64,000 bases of DNA from Cynocephalus volans (taxonomy: Eukaryota > Chordata > Mammalia > Dermoptera > Cynocephalidae). The stretch is from assembly GCF_027409185.1 (NCBI RefSeq), contig NC_084474.1, forward strand, positions 24,333,382 through 24,397,381. The letters run 5' to 3'. Shown piece after piece: positions 1-27,380 of the stretch. The translations under genes and the position numbers were made by a program. Below the pieces are notes generated by a model. That model was not told the origin of the DNA. It did not search any database and was given only the letters and a program-made list of their open reading frames with translations. How positions within the stretch are numbered: position 1 is the stretch's first letter; each line of letters begins with the position of its first letter.

Positions 1-679
1 GATTTTGTTCTCTTTTTTTGGCAATCAGGTTTTTAAAAAATGATAGAATTATAATCTGAAAGTTTATTTTAGATTCTACTCTTGTGGAATTGAAAATCTG
101 TTTGTGAATGTTGGTATTTATAATGGTTTGAATTACTAAATTTTCTATGCAACAAGTTAAGTTTAAGAGAAAGTATTTTCTTATTAATTTATGAAAATAT
201 ATAATTCCTGTCTAGTGGCACACAGTGTTTAACAATCATCTGTATATTTTCCAATGTGGCAGAAATTTGGCAGGCTGTTAGAAATACTTGTCTTCAGTAC
301 CATAAGTTCAGCATAAAATACTCTAAGATTTACGCTTTGACAGATGTTGGGAAATTTGTATTTGTAAAAAAAAATATTGTGGAGTCTTGAGAATCATTTT
401 TACAGGCACTTTTGGAAGAATGATGCTAAATAGCACATTTTACAAAGCCTCAACTGCAATTTCTCAGTAACTTTAGACAGAAACATACTTTATATTTCAT
501 ATGTTGTTCTATATTTGTCAGTCAGTATATATTTCCTGAATACATACCACATAGCACTATGTGAAGCTCTAAGTAAGCACTTTAATGATTAGTTACCTTT
601 CACTGAGAAACCAACAAATTAAAGGATCCAGACATATTCATATATATTATTACATAACTCCATACAGGAGAATTAGCAT
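1..679. other. AT-rich intergenic DNA, nothing recognised
   Basis: Low-GC sequence with stops in all frames, no splice-flanked open frame and no repeat I recognise. It lies on the 3' side of COPS5. Confidence 0.5.
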
Positions 680-930
680 TTATTAGAGTTGATGCCTCCT
701 GGTGTCCATGCCCTTGTGTGATCCTCTCCCTTTGAGTATAGACTGGACCTAGTGACTTGTTCTAGCCAAAAGAATAAGGCAAGTTGATGGGATGTCATTT
801 CTATGACTAGGTTACAAAAGATTGTGAATCTTTTGCTTGCATTTTTGGCTTACACTCTATGATAAAGTAATCCGTCATTTAGAAGAGCCCATATGGCAAG
901 GATCTAAGGACATTCTGAATGGAAGCTTAG
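680..930 (+). repeat. MLT1-like MaLR LTR relic
   Basis: The run from the 'tgatgcctcc' region through 'tctagccaaaagaataaggc' to 'agaagagcccatatggcaag' has the layout of an old MLT1-type LTR. It is strongly diverged and non-coding. Family assignment is from memory of the consensus. Confidence 0.45.
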
Positions 931-993
931 AGGAGAGAAATAAAAGTGACTACAAGAGGTGGTAACTTAGCTGGAATGAAAGGTTTCTTCTTC

Positions 994-1096
994 TTTTTTT
1001 TTTTTTTTTGGCAGCTGGCTGGTATGGGGATCCAAACCCTTGACCTTGGTGTTGGAGCACTGTGCTCTAATCAACTGAGCTAACCAGCCAGCTCAT
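994..1096 (-). mobile_element. CYN-type tRNA-derived SINE, monomer
   Basis: Read on the minus strand it starts with a tRNA-Ile-like head (GGCTGGTTAGCTCAGTTGAT), has a B-box-like GGGTTTGGATCC, and ends in an A-tail seen here as the T-run at 994-1009. This is the monomeric form of the SINE that recurs through the window. Confidence 0.8.
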
Positions 1097-1132
1097 CTTT
1101 GTTTTTTTGGGGTTTTATTTGTTAATTAATTA

Positions 1133-1161
1133 ATTTTTTGCAGCTGGCCAATATGGGGATT
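1133..1161 (-). mobile_element. Truncated CYN-type SINE 3' end
   Basis: Only the last part of the tRNA-like unit is present (minus strand: ATCCCCATATTGGCCAGCTG followed by an A-run). Confidence 0.5.
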
Positions 1162-2130
1162 AATGAACAAGTACCTATATATAAAAGCTGCAAGCTGTAA
1201 AATCAATACAAACAAAACCCTTTTGGTTATGGATGAGGTAGTTTCCATTCAAGGTATTATTCCTTATTTCTGTAACCTGGATATGATATTAGGAGCCTTC
1301 TAATGCCATGATATACACAATACAGGCCCCAATAATAAATGATTTTTAAAAAACTTAACTTAATAACTAGTTTATATCATTTATTATGTAATGTATTCTA
1401 CAAATATCAATGATTATTACATACGTTATGTATAAAACAATCCGTAGTATTTATTCTGAGTTCCTACCTATGTATCCAACTGGCCACTAGACATTGCTTC
1501 CACCTGGTTATGAATGTTCTAGAGGCGTGGAAAAACTGAACTCATTTTCATGTTGCACAAATGTGATGTGTTTGTTCTAGTTGCTGTCCTGTCCACAGTC
1601 CACACAAAGTAGAGCCTGAGAGCCATCTCCAGTATGCTCTCACATGCTAGTCTCCCTTCATTCAGTCACCAGATCAATTCCACTTCATCTCAGAAATGAC
1701 TTTCACATCCAGCTGTCTCTCCAATGTCCCCATCATTACCTAAGAATGGGTGTGAAAGGACTTTGTCAAATTCTGTAATTTTTCAAAGTTATATTAATTT
1801 TAATATACAAAGACTCTCCCACGTTCTATTTTTAAAGTTCTATTATGTTTAGTTTACATAGACTCTTTTCTAAAATGGTTCACTTCCGTCCTCTGCTAGA
1901 GGGTCAGATCATAATAAATATAATTGTGAGATGTGGCTGTAAATTAGGGGATCTCAGCTGAAAATCAGTTTCATTACCTTAGAGTCACATTTATATCATG
2001 CAGTTATAGTAAAAAGATATTTTCTGAAAAGTATTTTGTACACATTGCCACTTGTGTTCTAATTTAAGTAATGTTTTATCTTTATTTCTGAAACATTTAT
2101 TATCAATAGAGTCCAACAGTTTAGTTTTTC
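1162..2130. other. Intergenic DNA, nothing recognised
   Basis: AT-rich and non-coding. No clear gene or repeat beyond the SINE fragment to its left. Confidence 0.4.
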
Positions 2131-2144
2131 AAGAAGCATTTGCA

Positions 2145-2284
2145 GGGCCGAGCCCGTGGCGCACTCAGGAGAGTGCGGCGCTGGGAGTGCGGCGACGCTC
2201 CCGCCGCGGGTTCGGATCCTATATGGGACTGGCCGCTGCACTCACTGGCTGAGTGCCGGTCACGAAAAAGACAAAAAAAAAAAA
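2145..2284 (+). mobile_element. CYN-type SINE, GC-rich subfamily, intact target-site duplication
   Basis: The element is flanked by perfect 14-bp direct repeats AAGAAGCATTTGCA at 2131-2144 and 2285-2298. It has a tRNA-like head, a B-box-like GGGTTCGGATCC and an A-tail. Its middle is a distinctive GC-rich segment (gcggcgacgctcccgccgcg) shared with the copy at 33208-33362. It is one of the cleanest insertions in the window. Confidence 0.88.
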
Positions 2285-2964
2285 AAGAAGCATTTGCAAG
2301 AAGGGGACTTATAATTTCAGGAAAAGTCTAAGTTAGGTTTCAGGAACAGATCTCTGCTTATGCTTTAGGAATAATAATATAAAAAAGTCTTTATACCAGA
2401 GGTGGGAAACCTCTGTCTTCTAATAGAGATCCATGACTTTGCTTAAGTTTATCAGGCCAATAATAAGTTCAGCAAAAGTTTAATTTGTTTGTGATGGATT
2501 GAGGCTAAGAGTGAAACTCAGCAATGTAATATACTCTATCCTCATGTCTTTCAAAATAATTTGTTAAAATAAGTGGAAACATCTTATATATCTGTATAAC
2601 TCTTTAATTACTTCATTTTTTGGCTCCTTTCTGCTTTTTTGGTCAGCTTGTTTGAAAAGAGTTCTATTCCTTGATGCTTGTTTTTGAAAATAGCTGGTGT
2701 TCTTTTATTAATGTGTGGCCTTTTGTATATTTCTGCAATAGTGACCCTTGATTGAAGAATAAAGCCTTTTTCACTCCTGTTTTAAATCTATCAAGAAGTT
2801 TTGGGGGAAGTTATTCATTTTATAATGATCTTACGGTGCAACAAAAGTCAGTTTCCCATAAAAAGGCATGAACACGTTTAATTTTGGCCGTTAAAAAGTA
2901 CATTATATTGTTGGTGTTTCTTAGGAGCAAATCGAAAAATGTCCAGTGAATTTATTTCTTCACT

Positions 2965-3470
2965 GAACAAATATTTACTGAGTGCCTACCATGTGCCACT
3001 GTTCAAGGTGCTGGGGATATAAAAGTGAGTTAGACAAAGTCCCTACCGTAATGGAGCTTACATTCTAGTGAGGGGAGATGGACAGTGAACGAATAAATAA
3101 ATCGATGACCAAGATAATTTCACATTGTGGTAAATTCTGTGAAAGAAATAAATAGGGTGAAATGACTGTGTAACAGTGGTGTGGAAGTGGGGAGGAAGGA
3201 GAGAAGAGGAGAGGTGTTTTCCTTGCGATGAGGGAGACAGGCATTTGAGGAGAGATTTGACGAATGAGGAGCCAGTTCTGTGAGAGCCTACAAGGAAGTG
3301 TTCCAGGCCAGTGTGAGGGTTTGGAGGGAGGAAGAGCTGGGTGAGAATAAGGACCCAGAGGACAGTGCAGGTAGAGGACAGTGAGGGAAGAGGAGAATGG
3401 AATGAGAAGAAAGCGGGGACCAGATCATGAGGCCCTTCCTTAGGCCACAGTGAGACATTGGATTTTGATA
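2965..3470 (-). repeat. L2-type LINE 3' region, antisense
   Basis: The start ('actgagtgcctaccatgtgc') is the reverse complement of the usual L2 3' end. The downstream text, with 'taatggagcttacattctag' and 'agatcatgaggcccttcc', matches the L2-linked repeat also seen near 15.7 kb and 18.4 kb. It is old and diverged. Confidence 0.55.
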
Positions 3471-6420
3471 TATAGCAGCATTTAACTCATATAGCAGAAT
3501 ATACATTTTCCTTTGGTAATAGGAAAAACTAACTTTATTATATTTAGAGGTTGAAAGAGAGAACAGCTGCCACTTTATAAGTTGAAATTCAAAATCTTGA
3601 TGGAAATAGAATGCTCTTGCAGTGTAATATTAATGTAATGTATAGTTATTATTAAGAATGCTCTTAGAAATCTGAGGAAGATTTGACAATTGGAAAATAC
3701 AATTTCAACTTGTGTTCCAAATTCTCATATTCAACATAGCTTTTGTTTTCATTTTGCTCTTTAGTGAAAAAGGTAATGCATGTATTAATAAATTATTTTT
3801 AGATCTTGGGATTACTTGAAGTCCATTGTGTTGATATCTGTCTAAATGAATTAGCATTTCAATGGTTCATAGTTTCTAAGTTTTAAATTATGTAGTGTTT
3901 ACCTTAAATATTAAGACTAGTTAGAAAGTTTAAAAATCTCCCCTAAAAAGTGATGTTCATGTGTAATTCTGACATGTGGCATATCAAATTAACTACCCTG
4001 AAGGTATAGAGCATTTAAAATCGTTGTAGTTATTCAATATGGTGTGTCCTCACGTATAAGATCACAAAGTAATTTCTTTAGTCTAATCTGTATTACTTTA
4101 TTTTTAAAATCCAGAATCTTAAGAAAATAGCCTCAATTATACTGAAAAGACATGCCAAGAAGTGATGATGGATTATATAGGAGTTGAAGTAAAATATTAA
4201 AGCTAAATATATATGTTTTAAAGAACTTATTAAGCATCACCAATAATACAAATAATAAATTGATCTGAATATGAGTATGGAGTATGAAGTGGCAAGTTCT
4301 AGAAACAAAAATGAATTGTGTAAATAAAACATTTGTTTGGAGATGAGTTTATACCCACTAATATTTCAAAAAGGTAAGTAGTTTAAAGTAATGACTATCA
4401 GTGGTAAACATATTTATAGTTTTATGATATTTATAATCCTCTAAACTCCAACATAAAGTTCAAACAGAACTCTACTCTAGACAATATACTTCTTTGTACA
4501 TGCCTCTTAGGTTTTGAAAAGTAAAACTGTAGTTCATCAAAATGTGCCCCAAGGCACAATACCATTTTACACAGTCATTAGAAAGTTTAGCGCATAATTG
4601 CTTAGTGTAATCCAAAGAAAATATAAGTACTGACATCAGGGACTGTCCAATTTGTTAGGCAATTGTTCCATAATTTTTGGCACCAAGATAATCCACATGT
4701 TGGAAAAGCAATTAATCATTGGTGTTAGTTATCAAGCTATGATTTTAGCTGTTTCCTCCCAAATTTGACCTGAAATGAGAGTTCCTGATTTTATTTTTGT
4801 AGTATTCTGATTTCGGAGATCAAAAGTTTAAGTATGCCAATCTGGTCACAGTTGACTTGAGTTACATGTTATTAGTTTTCTAAAATAAGTAGATTATAAC
4901 TTTATGTTTATAAAGATGAACGGTATTTCTCATGCTAATATTTGGATAAAAGGTTTAGAAACCTTTAGAAACTTAGTGAACTGATTAACTCAGAAGTTAC
5001 GTGAAGTCCTTAAAACTAGCATTTTGGCTCCAATGTAAATTTATTTGCTGTTGGAACTTGTGTTGAAAATAGACCAAAACAAGAGAACACACAACTAGAT
5101 TTTCAATTTGTTAACTAATGTTTTATGAACACAATGATAGACATGTCAATTATTAAACAGTAAATGATGTAATTACCTCATCATAATTTGAACTTATCTT
5201 TTTTTTTATAATATCATAAGGATGAGCAAAGATAAGAGCTGTGTTCTGTGTAGTATATTTTCCTGTCTTCAAACACAAAACAAAAAATCACATTACTCAC
5301 CAATATGTGCATTTTAGATTATAGTTAAAATAATCCAGAAATATAGAAAAGAACCTTGGAAATTTAAGTCTGTGTTCAGTTGAGTTTATTCAGCTCCATG
5401 TGGATACAGTGCAGACTTAGTAATATAAATGAACTCTTCTCTGCATGCATGACTTATGCATCTGTACCTCATCACTCACAGAACAGTTTTTGGAAACTCT
5501 GAACCTCTGCAATATGCAACACTCCAATTCCCAAATAGTTTCTCTGATTCATTGTAAAGTTACTTATGCTTCTACTCTTCTGTGTTTATTTTCAAGTGGC
5601 TGCACTATTGGGCAGTTTATTATTCTATTTTGCAATGCAGTGATTTTTCAATGTCCTGAATACCAGGTAGTCATACTAATTTGTGACAACAGTCTTCAGA
5701 CTTGACTACTCAAAGGGAGCATGTGTGTTTGGTCTCAGAGCTTATTTTCCAAATTCAGAAACAATGGAGCACAAATGGCTTCTCTTCCCGTTGGCTCTTT
5801 TGATCTCGGCAGTACTACTGATTTCAAAATAACAACTTGTGGTGTGTTCTTGTTAATCGACAAGTAAAACATGCAGATTGAAGTACTCATATAACTGGAC
5901 AGTGTAACATAAAAATGGTGCTAAATGCATAAATTCTCAACAATATATGTAGAGAAGTTCATGTTGTTGTGTTGTTTGTAACTAGGACCTTGAGATATTA
6001 AAACAACCTGGAAAATTTGGAACACACTTGGTTCTGGGATCTCGCTGTACCCTTTAACTGGCCCCAATCCCCATTCCATATCCACTGACTTCTCTCTCCA
6101 TCTCTGCTCCAGCCTGGGTTTCTAGTCCTACTCTGGCTCCAGTTTTATTACTTGGACATTGGGATTAAGTTTTTTATGATGATTGATATTACCTGTATAT
6201 TATCACCAAAGAGCTTGAGAAATTATCTGAAAAATTTGGAACTGAACAAAAAGCAGATTTCACTTAGGAAAAATGGCTTTTCAGCTCCCAAATAGCTTAA
6301 GGCTGTAAGAGAATACTTTGCAGGAAAAGGCAACTCCAACTCATGACTTAGTTTCTGAATGGTGGCTGCAAATTGAACCCGATCTCCTAAAAGCTCAATA
6401 TAAATTGGAGCACTTATACT
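3471..6420. other. Intergenic AT-rich DNA, nothing recognised
   Basis: About 3 kb without convincing coding exons or identifiable repeats. The longest open frame, at 5445-5705, has a composition unlike a protein and no splice context. Confidence 0.45.
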
Positions 6421-6433
6421 GAAAGCTATCACG

Positions 6434-6633
6434 ATGGGCCAGCCCTGTGGCTCACTTGGAGAGTGCAGCGCTGGTAGCGCCGAGGCCACGGGTTCGGATC
6501 CTATATAGGGATGGTCGGTGGGCTCACTGGCTGAGTGTGGTGCAGACCACACCATGCCGAGGGTTGCGATACGAGTGTGGTGCAGACCACACCATGCCTA
6601 GGGTTGCGATACTCTTACCGGTCAAAAAAAAAA
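6434..6633 (+). mobile_element. CYN-type composite SINE with internal 40-bp tandem duplication
   Basis: It has a tRNA-like head, a GGGTTCGGATCC B box, a second-unit tail ending 'cttaccggtc', and an A-run. The stretch 6533-6572 is repeated at once at 6573-6612 with a single base difference (ccgaggg against cctaggg). Short flanking direct repeats end in ATCACGA (before 6434 and after 6633). Confidence 0.85.
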
Positions 6634-6700
6634 AAGATCACGAAAATAAGTTGAAATTTAAAGATATGCTTTAAAAATATTTTTAAAGGATCTTGCTTTT

Positions 6701-6763
6701 TTTTTTTTTTGTTTTTTTGGTGGCTGGCAGTACAGGGATCAGACCCTGGACCTTGGGGTTATC
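6701..6763 (-). mobile_element. 5'-truncated CYN-type SINE
   Basis: A short antisense SINE 3' part with a T-run, flanked by perfect 16-bp direct repeats AAAGGATCTTGCTTTT at 6685-6700 and 6764-6779. Confidence 0.8.
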
Positions 6764-6779
6764 AAAGGATCTTGCTTTT

Positions 6780-7880
6780 AGATAAAATGCAAATGCTCCT
6801 TTCTGCAACTATTTTTGCCTGGGCTGGACAGTTGATTGAGGAGACGTTGTTGGTTGTCTCTGTGGCATCCATTTAGTACATTGTGTAGTAGTCATGCATT
6901 TTGGGTGGTCCTTAATTGATCTCAACCAGTCACTATATAATTCCAGGGGTGGGCTCATGACCCAAGTTAGAGTAATCAGAGTGAAATCAGAACCTTATTT
7001 TGGCAATGGTGAGCAGCTCTTTCCCCTAACTGGATGGGGTGGTATACAGCCAGTTTGGGGGAGACTAGCTTGAGGTTTAGGTCAACATATGGTGGGCAAA
7101 TCTGAGAACAATAACAGGAAGTTTAATCCAACTGTGCCTAAGCCAAATATGATTGTACACTCTGGAGTTAGGTAAGCCAACAAATTCTTTTTGTTTAAGC
7201 AAAAAAAAAAAAAGAAAAAAGTTGACCTTTTTTGTTTTGGGTTACTTTCAACTAAGGTACCCATTACTGAAATACTGAGACTTCTCAAAATGAGTTCATT
7301 GAAATTAGGACTGAAAAGCTTTCTTTTCCTGATAATTCCATTGTAGGCATAGGTATTTTCCATTGTACCAAGGTATCTTAACTGATTAGGTCACCAATGT
7401 CAAATTAAATCTGGATAACTGTATTTGAGTCTTGGAATGAAAACTGCTAGTGTATTTTCATGGTGACTTCAATGACTCCTTACTCTTTGGTGTCAAAACT
7501 TTAACCATTCAAACATGTTTGTCAGAGAAACTTCAACCGGCTTGTCAGTGTTCCTAGAAGAATGAGTCAATGTGGTATTTGTGTTGCTGGAGACTGTGGC
7601 AATATATACAGATTTTGGCTGTTCTTTGGGGGAAGTCAGTTTTTTTTTTTTAAAGTCATAAAAACAAAGGTCAGGTTGAGCCATCTAAAATTGTGGGTAT
7701 CTGCTTTTACTTAAAGGTATATAAAACATGGCCAAAATGTTAATATATCATCAACTGTCCAAGAAAGTATTTGGATACTAATGTTAACTGGCTTCTTCAT
7801 CTTAACCAAAGACCACCTCATTGCTAAAACTAACAGAAAACTTCCAGGCTTTGTTTTCTTTGACCTCTAGGCAGCATGTG
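6780..7880. other. Intergenic DNA, possible old repeat at 6,790-7,070
   Basis: The first 290 bases read like an ancient interspersed repeat ('cccaagttagagtaatcaga') that I cannot name. Nothing coding is visible in the rest. Confidence 0.35.
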
Positions 7881-8600
7881 AAGTCACTAGTAAGTTCCTT
7901 TTTAGCATTTCTTACTCCTCAGTTTCTGTAGTCTCTTTTCCCTCTGCCCATTTTTAAAATTTGGTTTCTGTGATTTAGTCTTAGGCCCTCTTCTCATTCT
8001 TTATTTTCCACACGTCATCACATCTGTTCTCATCCAGCCTTCACCGCCAAAGCTCTAACCGGCGAGCTCTTACAAAAAACCATCTAGTACTTTTCTGTTT
8101 AAAACTTTTAACTCCCCAATGCTGTTACGCTAAACTTGGAAAGGCCCCCGCAGGGTCTGCTTCATCCTCCCTTTATGTCATCTCTTTTCACTCCGCATGT
8201 ACTACTCAATAACCTCAAGTCTAACTAACTCATTTACTTGAAGGTTCTAGGTTCTTGCTTTTTGCCTCTGACCTTTTGTATATTGCTATACTTCTGGTCT
8301 CCTTTTGACCCTCTTTCTGGCTAGTCCTCCTAACTTTCAAATTTCACTTTAATAGTCAGGTCCCTTCCTTCAGGAAGCCTACCTTGCTAACTCCTCTGGG
8401 ATAAATGTTCCTCCTGAGAGTTTCCCAGCACACTTTACTTCTCCCTTTGTAACAGTATACTTAAATTCCCGTTAACTTAGCTTTAGCTTCCGTGGTAAGT
8501 TCTGGCCAGTGAGGCCAGTGGCCATGTCTAGCTTGTTCAGCGTAACATGGGGCCTGGTTCAGGAAAGGTACTTGGTGAATATCTGAGTGACTAGATACCC
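7881..8600 (+). repeat. L2 LINE fragments
   Basis: Text such as 'ttccttcaggaagcctacct' and 'agtttcccagcacactttac' matches the sense-strand L2 open frame and 3' region. It is old, with frame breaks throughout. Confidence 0.55.
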
Positions 8601-8929
8601 TGTGATAGGGTCTGTCTCGAATAAGTTATTTGGTTTTCAGGAAAATAATTCATGGCACAACTCAGGCTAATGTTTCATAGAAACATAAAAATATTAAGTT
8701 ATATTTTTACTAACAGACTGTCAAAAAGAAGGTAGAGGCTAACTGAAGCGGTTCTGACAGTATGGGAAGTGAAATGCTGAAATTCTTTGATTAATTTAGA
8801 TAGGTAAGACTTTAAAAACAGAAAGGTTCTAATATTTTTTCTCTCATATTCAAGAACATTAAAGGATACTAGAAAAATAATGCAACTCCACTCACAAAAC
8901 AATGAAAGGACAATTTCATTTTAAAGAGT

Positions 8930-8935
8930 TTTATT
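8930..8935 (-). terminator. COPS5: COPS5 polyadenylation signal (AATAAA)
   Basis: On the minus strand this reads AATAAA within CCTGTAATAAAACTC, 134 bases past the COPS5 stop codon. Cleavage would be expected near 8,905-8,915, giving a 3' UTR of about 160 nt. The surrounding UTR text agrees with what I recall of the mammalian COPS5 3' end. Confidence 0.8.
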
Positions 8936-9068
8936 ACAGGATGTTAATATTCAGGACACTTCAGAGCACCTTATACTTCTAATTAAAGTTTTGGTAACTG
9001 GTTTTAAAGTGTTACTTGAGTATTTTTCTTATACTGGCTTTCAGTCAAAAGTACTACTTAGTGGCTGT

Positions 9069-24560
<15,492 letters not shown>

Positions 24561-24699
24561 CATCTTGTGGTAGAAATGAAAACATCTTGTCTAGGAAGCT
24601 TATATGCGTGAGTTAGGACAAACATAACAATCGGGTTTGGGAATGGTATAGCCTTCTGCGCCGGAAAAAGGGCAAATTAACCTTTTTGCCAGACACTGG

Positions 24700-24965
24700 A
24701 ATTAGCCTTCTTTGTTCTACTGCGCAGGCTCGGCCTCCGCCATCTTAAAAGTGGTGGAGTCTTAAGAAAGGGGGCGAGGGGAAATGTTTTTGTGTGGTTA
24801 TGGGTACTTTAAATGAAGTTTGTTGAAAGACTGAAAAGTAAGCTGTGTCTGGAGAAATTGAGACATACGTAGTTTCGGAAGCTAATTGAGAGGAAGATAA
24901 ACATGCCATCCTGATGACTCACTGCACATGCGTAAAGTCCTACGCGCTCGTGGCGGCTCGGTACT
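24700..24965. promoter_or_regulatory. Candidate regulatory segment with YY1- and NRF1-like motifs
   Basis: Contains CCGCCATCTT at 24737-24746 (YY1-like), TGCGCAGGC at 24721-24729 and GCACATGCGT at 24924-24933 (NRF1-like halves), with local CpGs. It lies 400-650 bases upstream of COPS5 in the divergent gap. The motifs are seen; their use is inference. Confidence 0.35.
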
Positions 24966-25541
24966 TCGCCTTCAGATGGGCGTTCTCGAGGGTTCCGAGG
25001 AGGAGATGGAGTCTTGTAGACTGCTACAGTCCTTCCTTTTGGCGTGTTTATAAAAGTTAACGTCTATACTTGGATGTGTATTATGTACCATTAGTATTCT
25101 GAAAGTGTCCAGTACTCTGTTCTTACGATAGGTTACGGTTAAATCTTCATCACTGCTGTCAACCGCCTTTATCCCCGAGGTGGAATTGATCTCGGCAACC
25201 TGTTTTTTTTTTCCCCAACAGTTAATACGATGTTTAATTATTTCATTGTTAACTTACTTTTTTTTTTTTTTTCTTTTTTAGTTCTTCCCTCTTCGTTCCA
25301 TCGCTCCATCCGCACTAGATTCCGAGTTTCAAGACTCAGGGATCAAGTCTGTGTTCATCGTTTTATCCTTGATTTCTAGTATAAATGCCTAATAAATTTT
25401 TTGCTCGAGAAAAGAAATCGCCTCACAGCTCTTCGTAACTTGGCCCCTACGCACCTCTTCAGCTTCACTTCTCTTTAGTCCTCCCTGAGATTTTCATTCC
25501 ACCAATGCCAGTACTTTAACTTTGGCTTTGCAATAGGAAGG
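24966..25541. other. Intergenic gap between COPS5 and CSPP1, left part
   Basis: Two T-rich runs (25203-25214, 25258-25272). No gene or named repeat is visible. Confidence 0.4.
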
Positions 25542-25611
25542 TATTTCAAAAAGTCCATGGAAAAATAGAATTAAAAGATAATTCAAGTCTGTCCATGAAT
25601 TTTTTGAAGTA
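25542..25611. mobile_element. Short palindromic mariner-like MITE
   Basis: A 70-bp hairpin. The left arm TTTCAAAAAGTCCATGG and the right arm CCATGAATTTTTTGAAG are near-perfect inverted repeats, with TA at both borders. I recognise it as a MITE-like repeat common in mammals but do not assign a family name. Confidence 0.6.
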
Positions 25612-26389
25612 CTCTCGTATGTGGTCAGCATTGCTTGAAATGCTTTCCCGACTTTTCTGCCTGGGAGTTCATATTAATCTTTAAAAACACAGCTCTGAGA
25701 TCTCTGTCATCAACTCTCTTGACTCTCCAGTAACCGTTCCTTCCACGGTGTCTCCAAGTCTCTGTAGATGGTTCTGTCACTGTTAGGTTGCATTGTGAAA
25801 ATGCATTTGTTTACGTGGAAGTTTTCCTTGTTACTCTAAACTTCAGTGTGTATGACACTCTGCTCTGCGTTGTATCCTAAACTCCTAGTATGGTGTCGTG
25901 GCGGATAGTTAAAACAGAAACGAAAACTTTAAAATTATCTAATCCACACCACAGTCTGAGGTTTTGGCATTGCCTTCCAGTTGAAAATGTGCCTTTAAAA
26001 CCACCTTAAAAAAGCAAGTTTGGATAAATTAGGGCTCTTAGGATACATTAGCGCCCTTAGTTCCACTCTCCTGGAAAGTTAGCGATCCCTTTTCTAGTGG
26101 AAGCGTATGGCCACTTAATATTGGGGTGAACTTAATAACATATTGAGAATTGTAATAAAAGCCCAGTACACAACGTTGACCAGATTCCTGGACTAGGAGC
26201 AGTGCCCCAAGAGATATGCCAACGGTTTTCCTCTCTCTGCCGCCCCCTTTTTTTTTTCTTTCCAGGCTCTGACACTGTTCCCAGGTCAGCCGGAGCATGG
26301 GGTTTGAAGGCGTTGGAATTGATTTAGTTTGGGAAGTGGCTCCCAAGGTTTAACAGTCCCTGGGTGCAGCAGCATAACGAAGGGGGGGA
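25612..26389. other. Intergenic gap between COPS5 and CSPP1, right part
   Basis: No coding signal. CpG density rises sharply near 26,390. Confidence 0.4.
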
Positions 26390-27380
26390 GGTTCCCAGAC
26401 CGGATGAGGGAGAGTCCTGCGAGCAGCCGGGCAGCTCTGCGGCCTCCGGGACGGCAGGGGGCGGCCTCGGCCGCGTGGCCTCCTCTCGTGGGGGCGGTGC
26501 CGCGCCCGGCCGTTGGCTAAGGGCAATCGGAGGGCTTGGCCTGAGAGGCGGAGCCCGAGGCGGGAGTCCCGTCACACGGTTCCCGCTCCCGGCCGCCGCC
26601 ACCTCTCCGAATCGTGAAGAGCCTTGCTAGATCTCTTTGCGTCTTCCCGGACGCGAACCCGCTCTCCTGAGTAAGAGTTCTCCGGCCGCAGGTGGGGAGC
26701 ATGCCCAGCAGGGTGTGCACCGCGGTGGAAGGGGGTGGGTTGTCCCTCGGGTGGGGTGAGGTGGTTCCTGGGGTGCATTCGTGGCCCTGGGGTGGGGGCC
26801 GGGGCTCCTTGGGGGCGGAGGTCTCAAGGCGGCCAGGCAGGCGGCTGTGCCGGAGTTCACGGGGGCTAGGAGCGGGGGTTTCTTGCTGGTGGAGGGGGTC
26901 TCGTGGCTGCTGGGCGGGACTGGGGAGGTGCTCGCGTTCACCGGGGTGAAGGCGGCGGCGATGAAGGGGGTCGTGGGCTGGGGTTCTCTGCAGGTGTGGT
27001 CTCGCGGCTGCCAGGCCGGGGGAGGAGACAGGTTACGGGGAGGGGGTTCCCTGTGGATGGAGGCCTTGCAGCTGCCGGGCCGGGGGCGGTGCCATGGATA
27101 CGCGGTGCGGACTCCCGGGCCACCAGCGTCGCCGCCGCCTTGGGTGGTGGTGAGAGCCGGTTGCCTGACAACGCGTTGACGCTTTCTAAAGAGTCAGCAC
27201 CCCCATCTCCCGGAGACCGGCAGTGCCTTCGCTACGTGCGCCTTTCCTCCCCGAGGGCCGGCCCCCGTGGCTCCGCTAAGCCTCCCCGAGCGCCTTTCCT
27301 CCCCCCTCGGTGCTGCTTATTGTTTAACTATCTGAGTGCTGGTGCGCCAGGGCGCCGTTCCCGGCGCTTTGCTTTACAAA
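26390..27380 (+). promoter_or_regulatory. CSPP1: CSPP1 CpG island promoter
   Basis: About 1 kb of very GC-rich, CpG-dense DNA in an otherwise AT-rich window, covering CSPP1 exon 1. There is no TATA box in the expected place. The right-hand two-thirds (26,690-27,160) is strongly G-rich on the plus strand, with many runs of three or more G. The long open frames here are a by-product of high GC content. Confidence 0.75.
26500..26670 (+). other. CSPP1: CSPP1 exon 1 (5' UTR in this genome)
   Basis: The right end is firm: CGCTCTCCTGA at 26660-26670 is followed by donor GTAAGAG, and joined to exon 2 it reads CCT GAA ATC CGC GAA ATG. In human CSPP1 this exon codes for an N-terminal extension. Here that frame lacks the start codon (ACA at 26574-26576) and meets TAG at 26628-26630. 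The frame continuous with exon 2 is closed by TGA at 26615-26617 and has no ATG after it. The left end is my estimate. Confidence 0.7.

Noticed and set aside
2145-2284. A possible tRNA gene
   Set aside because: The tRNA-like head has a B-box-like motif, but it sits in a SINE with target-site duplications and an A-tail. It cannot fold as a full tRNA.
1-8900. An exon of the next gene beyond COPS5 (PPP1R42 in human)
   Set aside because: I looked for leucine-rich-repeat-like exons on the minus strand and saw none with splice sites. The interval appears intergenic.
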